This document shows, in pieces, positions 14,610 through 16,673 of a DNA stretch of 16,673 nt; positions within the stretch are counted from its first letter, which is position 1; each line of letters begins with the position of its first letter. The notes beneath the pieces were generated by a model, which saw nothing but the letters and a program-made list of their open reading frames with translations, did no database searches and had not been told where the DNA came from. This DNA comes from an uncultured Eubacteriaceae bacterium (GTDB lineage Bacteria > Bacillota > Clostridia > Lachnospirales > Lachnospiraceae). Where the stretch lies: contig CAMEUH010000027.1 of NCBI GenBank assembly GCA_945938055.1, positions 1 through 16,673 on the forward strand, read 5' to 3'. A program made the position numbers and the translations under genes.

Positions 14610-15371
14610 TTATTTCTTCATCGGTGCAATGACAATCCCTTCTGCCTTTAACCGCTCACTGATTTTCTTTACAAATTCCACAGCTTTGACGCCATCACCA
14701 TGGACACATATGGAATCCGCCTCCACCTCAATTTCCTTTCCGGTAATGGCAGTTACTTTTCCATATTTTACCATGGATATTACACGTTCCATGGCAAGAT
14801 TCTCATCGGTGATAACTGCACCCTCTTTGGTTCTTGCCACAAGGGAACCGTCTTCTTCATATGCCCGGTCTGCAAAGACTTCCTTTGCTGATTTTAATCC
14901 GGTTTTTTGGGCTGCGTCAAGCATTTTACTGCCAGACAAGCCTAAAAGAATCAGATTGGAATCCACCTCGGCAATTCCCTCACACATTGCCATTGCAAGT
15001 GCCTCATCTTTGCCTGCCATGTTATACATTGCCCCATGCGGCTTCACATGGGAAAGCACCATCTGGTTTGCCTTACAAAACGCCATTAACGCACCAATCT
15101 GATACTGAACCATTGCTTTGACTTCCTTTGGAGCAATATTCATGTTTCTTCGTCCAAATCCAACGAGATCCGGATATCCCGGATGTGCGCCCACACAGAC
15201 ATGATGTTCTTTTGCCATGGCAACCGTTTTTGCCATCACAAGCGGATCAGATGCATGAAATCCACAAGCAACATTTGCCGAAGAAATATAAGAAATTACT
15301 TCTTCATCCAGTCCACATTTATAATTTCCAAAGCTTTCACCAAGGTCACAGTTTAAATCAACCTGAATCAT
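14610..15371 (-). CDS. pxpA: 5-oxoprolinase subunit A (LamB/YcsF family)
   Basis: Subunit A of the ATP-dependent bacterial 5-oxoprolinase PxpABC, which opens 5-oxo-L-proline to L-glutamate in the cytosol. It has 253 residues, the family length. Signatures: VDLNCDLGESFG (4-15), SSANVACGFHASDP (30-43), VGAHPGYPDLVGFGRR (60-75), SHVKPHGAMYNM (107-118), FADRAYEEDGSLVAR (165 onward) and the terminal ICVHGDG. The ATG at 15371 has AGGGG about 8 bases upstream. It lies 43 bases after the DUF1445 gene and 14 bases before the DUF4392 gene. The order differs from Bacillus, where ycsF precedes ycsI and kipI-kipA. Confidence 0.96.
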   Translation of the reverse strand: MIQVDLNCDLGESFGNYKCGLDEEVISYISSANVACGFHASDPLVMAKTVAMAKEHHVCVGAHPGYPDLVGFGRRNMNIAPKEVKAMVQYQIGALMAFCKANQMVLSHVKPHGAMYNMAGKDEALAMAMCEGIAEVDSNLILLGLSGSKMLDAAQKTGLKSAKEVFADRAYEEDGSLVARTKEGAVITDENLAMERVISMVKYGKVTAITGKEIEVEADSICVHGDGVKAVEFVKKISERLKAEGIVIAPMKK

Positions 15372-15414
15372 ATTCCATCCCCTGCTTTCTTTTTTGTTTT
15401 CTCCTGATAGGCTT

Positions 15415-16191
15415 CTAATATTTCAAACTGACATTTTTTATATCCGTAATTAGCATATGTCCCGGTGCATGGGTAATTACAAAATCCGGCTTCACATTCA
15501 TGACAACCGACTGTGGAGTCACTCCGCACGGCCAGAAGACCGGAACCTCTCCCGGACGAATCGTAACACTGTCTCCAAAATCAGGCTTTTGAATATCCTT
15601 AATACCAATGACAGACGGATCTCCGATGTGAACGGGCGCACCATGTACCTTTGGCATTGCCCCGGTAACCAGAACCGATTTTACAATCTGGTCATAGGGA
15701 AGAGGCCTCATACTCACTACCATGTTTCCGTAAAACATGCCTGCAGGAATATTCGTAATATACATCGGAACATTGCATCCCTCTTCAATATGACGTACCG
15801 GAATGTCCGTTTCCAGAAGCTCCGATTCAAAGGAAAAACTGCAACCAATCAGAAAACTCACAAAATCATCTCTCCAGAACTCGGAGACATCCGTATATTC
15901 TCCTGTCATGACTCCATGCTCATAAATGCGGTACTTCGGAATATCCTTTGCAATATCCGCCCCTTTGGCAATATAATGAAGCGTCCTGCTTCCTGCGTCA
16001 CTCACTTCCAGTATCGGACAGGATTTTGGATTTCTCTGCGTAAAAAGCAGAAAATCATATGCCAGTTCCTTTGGCATGACCACAAGATTTGCCTGTGCAT
16101 ATCCTGCACACATTCCTGCCGTTGGTCCCGTTATTTCTCCCTTCCGAATCAATTCCCGTACCTTTGCCGGGGTTTCCTTTGCATAATCCAT
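15415..16191 (-). CDS. DUF1445/UPF0317 putative hydro-lyase (YcsI family), D-glutamate cyclase N-terminal-domain homologue
   Basis: 258 residues matching the YcsI/UPF0317 family. Visible features are TGPTAGMCAGYAQANLVVMP near the start, QRNPKSCPILEVSDAG, FLIGCSFSFESELLETDIPVRHIEEGCNVPMYITN in the middle, and FWPCGVTPQSVV and ITHAPGHMLITDI near the end. In animal DGLUCY this domain is fused N-terminally to DUF4392; in B. subtilis ycsI lies with ycsF (pxpA) and kipI-kipA (pxpBC). The ATG at 16191 was chosen because homologues begin at this MDYAK-like point and GGTGAAGG precedes it. Upstream in-frame ATGs at 16209 and 16227 would overlap pxpC. It starts 7 bases after the pxpC stop, so the genes are tightly coupled. 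Confidence 0.9.
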   Translation of the reverse strand: MDYAKETPAKVRELIRKGEITGPTAGMCAGYAQANLVVMPKELAYDFLLFTQRNPKSCPILEVSDAGSRTLHYIAKGADIAKDIPKYRIYEHGVMTGEYTDVSEFWRDDFVSFLIGCSFSFESELLETDIPVRHIEEGCNVPMYITNIPAGMFYGNMVVSMRPLPYDQIVKSVLVTGAMPKVHGAPVHIGDPSVIGIKDIQKPDFGDSVTIRPGEVPVFWPCGVTPQSVVMNVKPDFVITHAPGHMLITDIKNVSLKY

Positions 16192-16198
16192 CTTTCCT

Positions 16199-16673
16199 TC
16201 ACCTTCCATTTTTCTGCGCTTCCTCAATAGAGACCGCTTTAAATCTTACTTTATCCCCAGGCTTTAACTGCACAAGCTTTGGGATATCCCGCCTTATGAC
16301 TACTGCTATCTTCGCATATCCTCCCGTGGTCTGACGGTCCGACAGAAGAATAATTGGTTTTCCGCTGGACGGAACCTGTATCGCACCCAATGCAATTCCA
16401 TCCGAAACAATATCAACACCATTCACATTTTCGATTTCCGGTCCCTCAAGCCGAAATCCCATCCGGTCACTATCCACGGAAACCGTATACGTACTTTTAT
16501 AAAATACCGATTTTCCTGCTTCTGTAAAATAATCATCCTGCGGTCCTTCAATAACACGCAGCAGAACCTCCGAAGAATAATGAACCTTTGGTGCTTTTCG
16601 TTTTAGAATTTCTTCCGGGCTCAGAGAACTTCTTCCATGTTTTAATCGGTCTCCACTTTTTAGGGCTCTTCCT
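16199..16673 (-). CDS. pxpC: 5-oxoprolinase subunit C (KipA/biotin-dependent carboxyltransferase-like), 5' end missing
   Basis: The C-terminal 157 or so residues of PxpC/KipA, open to the window edge. Reading on the minus strand from the edge gives ALKSGDRLKHG, then LLRVIEGPQDDYFTE. Next come the family signatures DSDRMGFRLEGPEI, SDGIALGAIQVPSSGKPIIL and LSDRQTTGGYAKIAVV, ending LKPGDKVRFKAVSIEEAQKNGR. PxpC acts with PxpB as the ATP-using half of 5-oxoprolinase, and the Bacillus homologues KipI/KipA also modulate the sporulation kinase KinA. The normal length is about 310-340 residues, so about half is outside. pxpB is expected just beyond the right edge. Confidence 0.95.
   Translation of the reverse strand, partial: GRALKSGDRLKHGRSSLSPEEILKRKAPKVHYSSEVLLRVIEGPQDDYFTEAGKSVFYKSTYTVSVDSDRMGFRLEGPEIENVNGVDIVSDGIALGAIQVPSSGKPIILLSDRQTTGGYAKIAVVIRRDIPKLVQLKPGDKVRFKAVSIEEAQKNGR

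Noticed and set aside
16198..16227. ATG codons at 16227 and 16209 as start of the DUF1445 protein
   Set aside because: They would add a basic MRKRRKMEGEGK extension overlapping pxpC that family members lack; the ATG at 16191 has a GGTGAAGG site and a normal N-terminus.
15457..16230. Plus-strand open frame of 257 codons opposite the DUF1445 gene
   Set aside because: Antisense shadow of a clearly conserved gene; composition is rich in His, Arg, Asn and Ile with no recognisable motif, and no ribosome binding site pattern stands out.
1..16673. Mobile element, phage, toxin-antitoxin, CRISPR or defence island
   Set aside because: No transposase, integrase, tandem direct repeats with spacers or restriction-type proteins were seen; nearly all of the window is accounted for by metabolic and sporulation genes.

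Overview
The window looks like chromosomal DNA from a spore-forming, low-GC Firmicute, most likely an anaerobic gut clostridium of the Lachnospiraceae type. The evidence is a spoVAA-AB-AC cluster, AGGAGG-type ribosome binding sites throughout, A/T-biased wobble positions, pectin-related enzymes and protein sequences typical of that group. The species cannot be named from the sequence. I see no insertion sequence, phage gene, CRISPR array, tRNA or rRNA.

Layout. (1) 1-1684, plus strand: the 3' part of a uracil permease gene overlapping upp, a uracil salvage operon closed by a hairpin shared with the convergent genes. (2) 1754-3500, minus: spoVAA-spoVAB-spoVAC, membrane proteins for dipicolinic acid movement into and out of spores, followed by a tightly linked 62-residue protein of unknown function. 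(3) 3572-7740, minus: a housekeeping run in transcription order GNAT acetyltransferase, aroC, tgt, yajC, then a D-2-hydroxyacid dehydrogenase. yajC has its own promoter and is followed by a strong hairpin. (4) 7874-11318: two pectin-related genes facing each other, a cytosolic-looking pectinesterase (plus) and a 784-residue protein resembling the PcRGLX/PL26 exo-rhamnogalacturonan lyase family (minus), separated by a large hairpin. (5) 11413-13682, minus: an ADP-ribosylglycohydrolase-fold protein whose metal and substrate motifs are degenerate, followed by a cysteine-rich FliB-type lysine N-methylase homologue. (6) 13774-16673, minus: in transcription order pxpC (partial), a DUF1445/UPF0317 protein, pxpA, and a DUF4392 protein.

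The most interesting region is (6). DUF1445 and DUF4392 are the two halves of the animal D-glutamate cyclase DGLUCY, which makes 5-oxoproline. Here they are separate genes interleaved with 5-oxoprolinase subunit genes, which suggests one pathway from (D-)glutamate through 5-oxoproline to L-glutamate. The second lead is the ADP-ribosylglycohydrolase-like protein, which has lost the second aspartate motif and the usual SKGCGG loop and may be a pseudoenzyme or binding protein. The third is the small protein at the end of the spoVA cluster.
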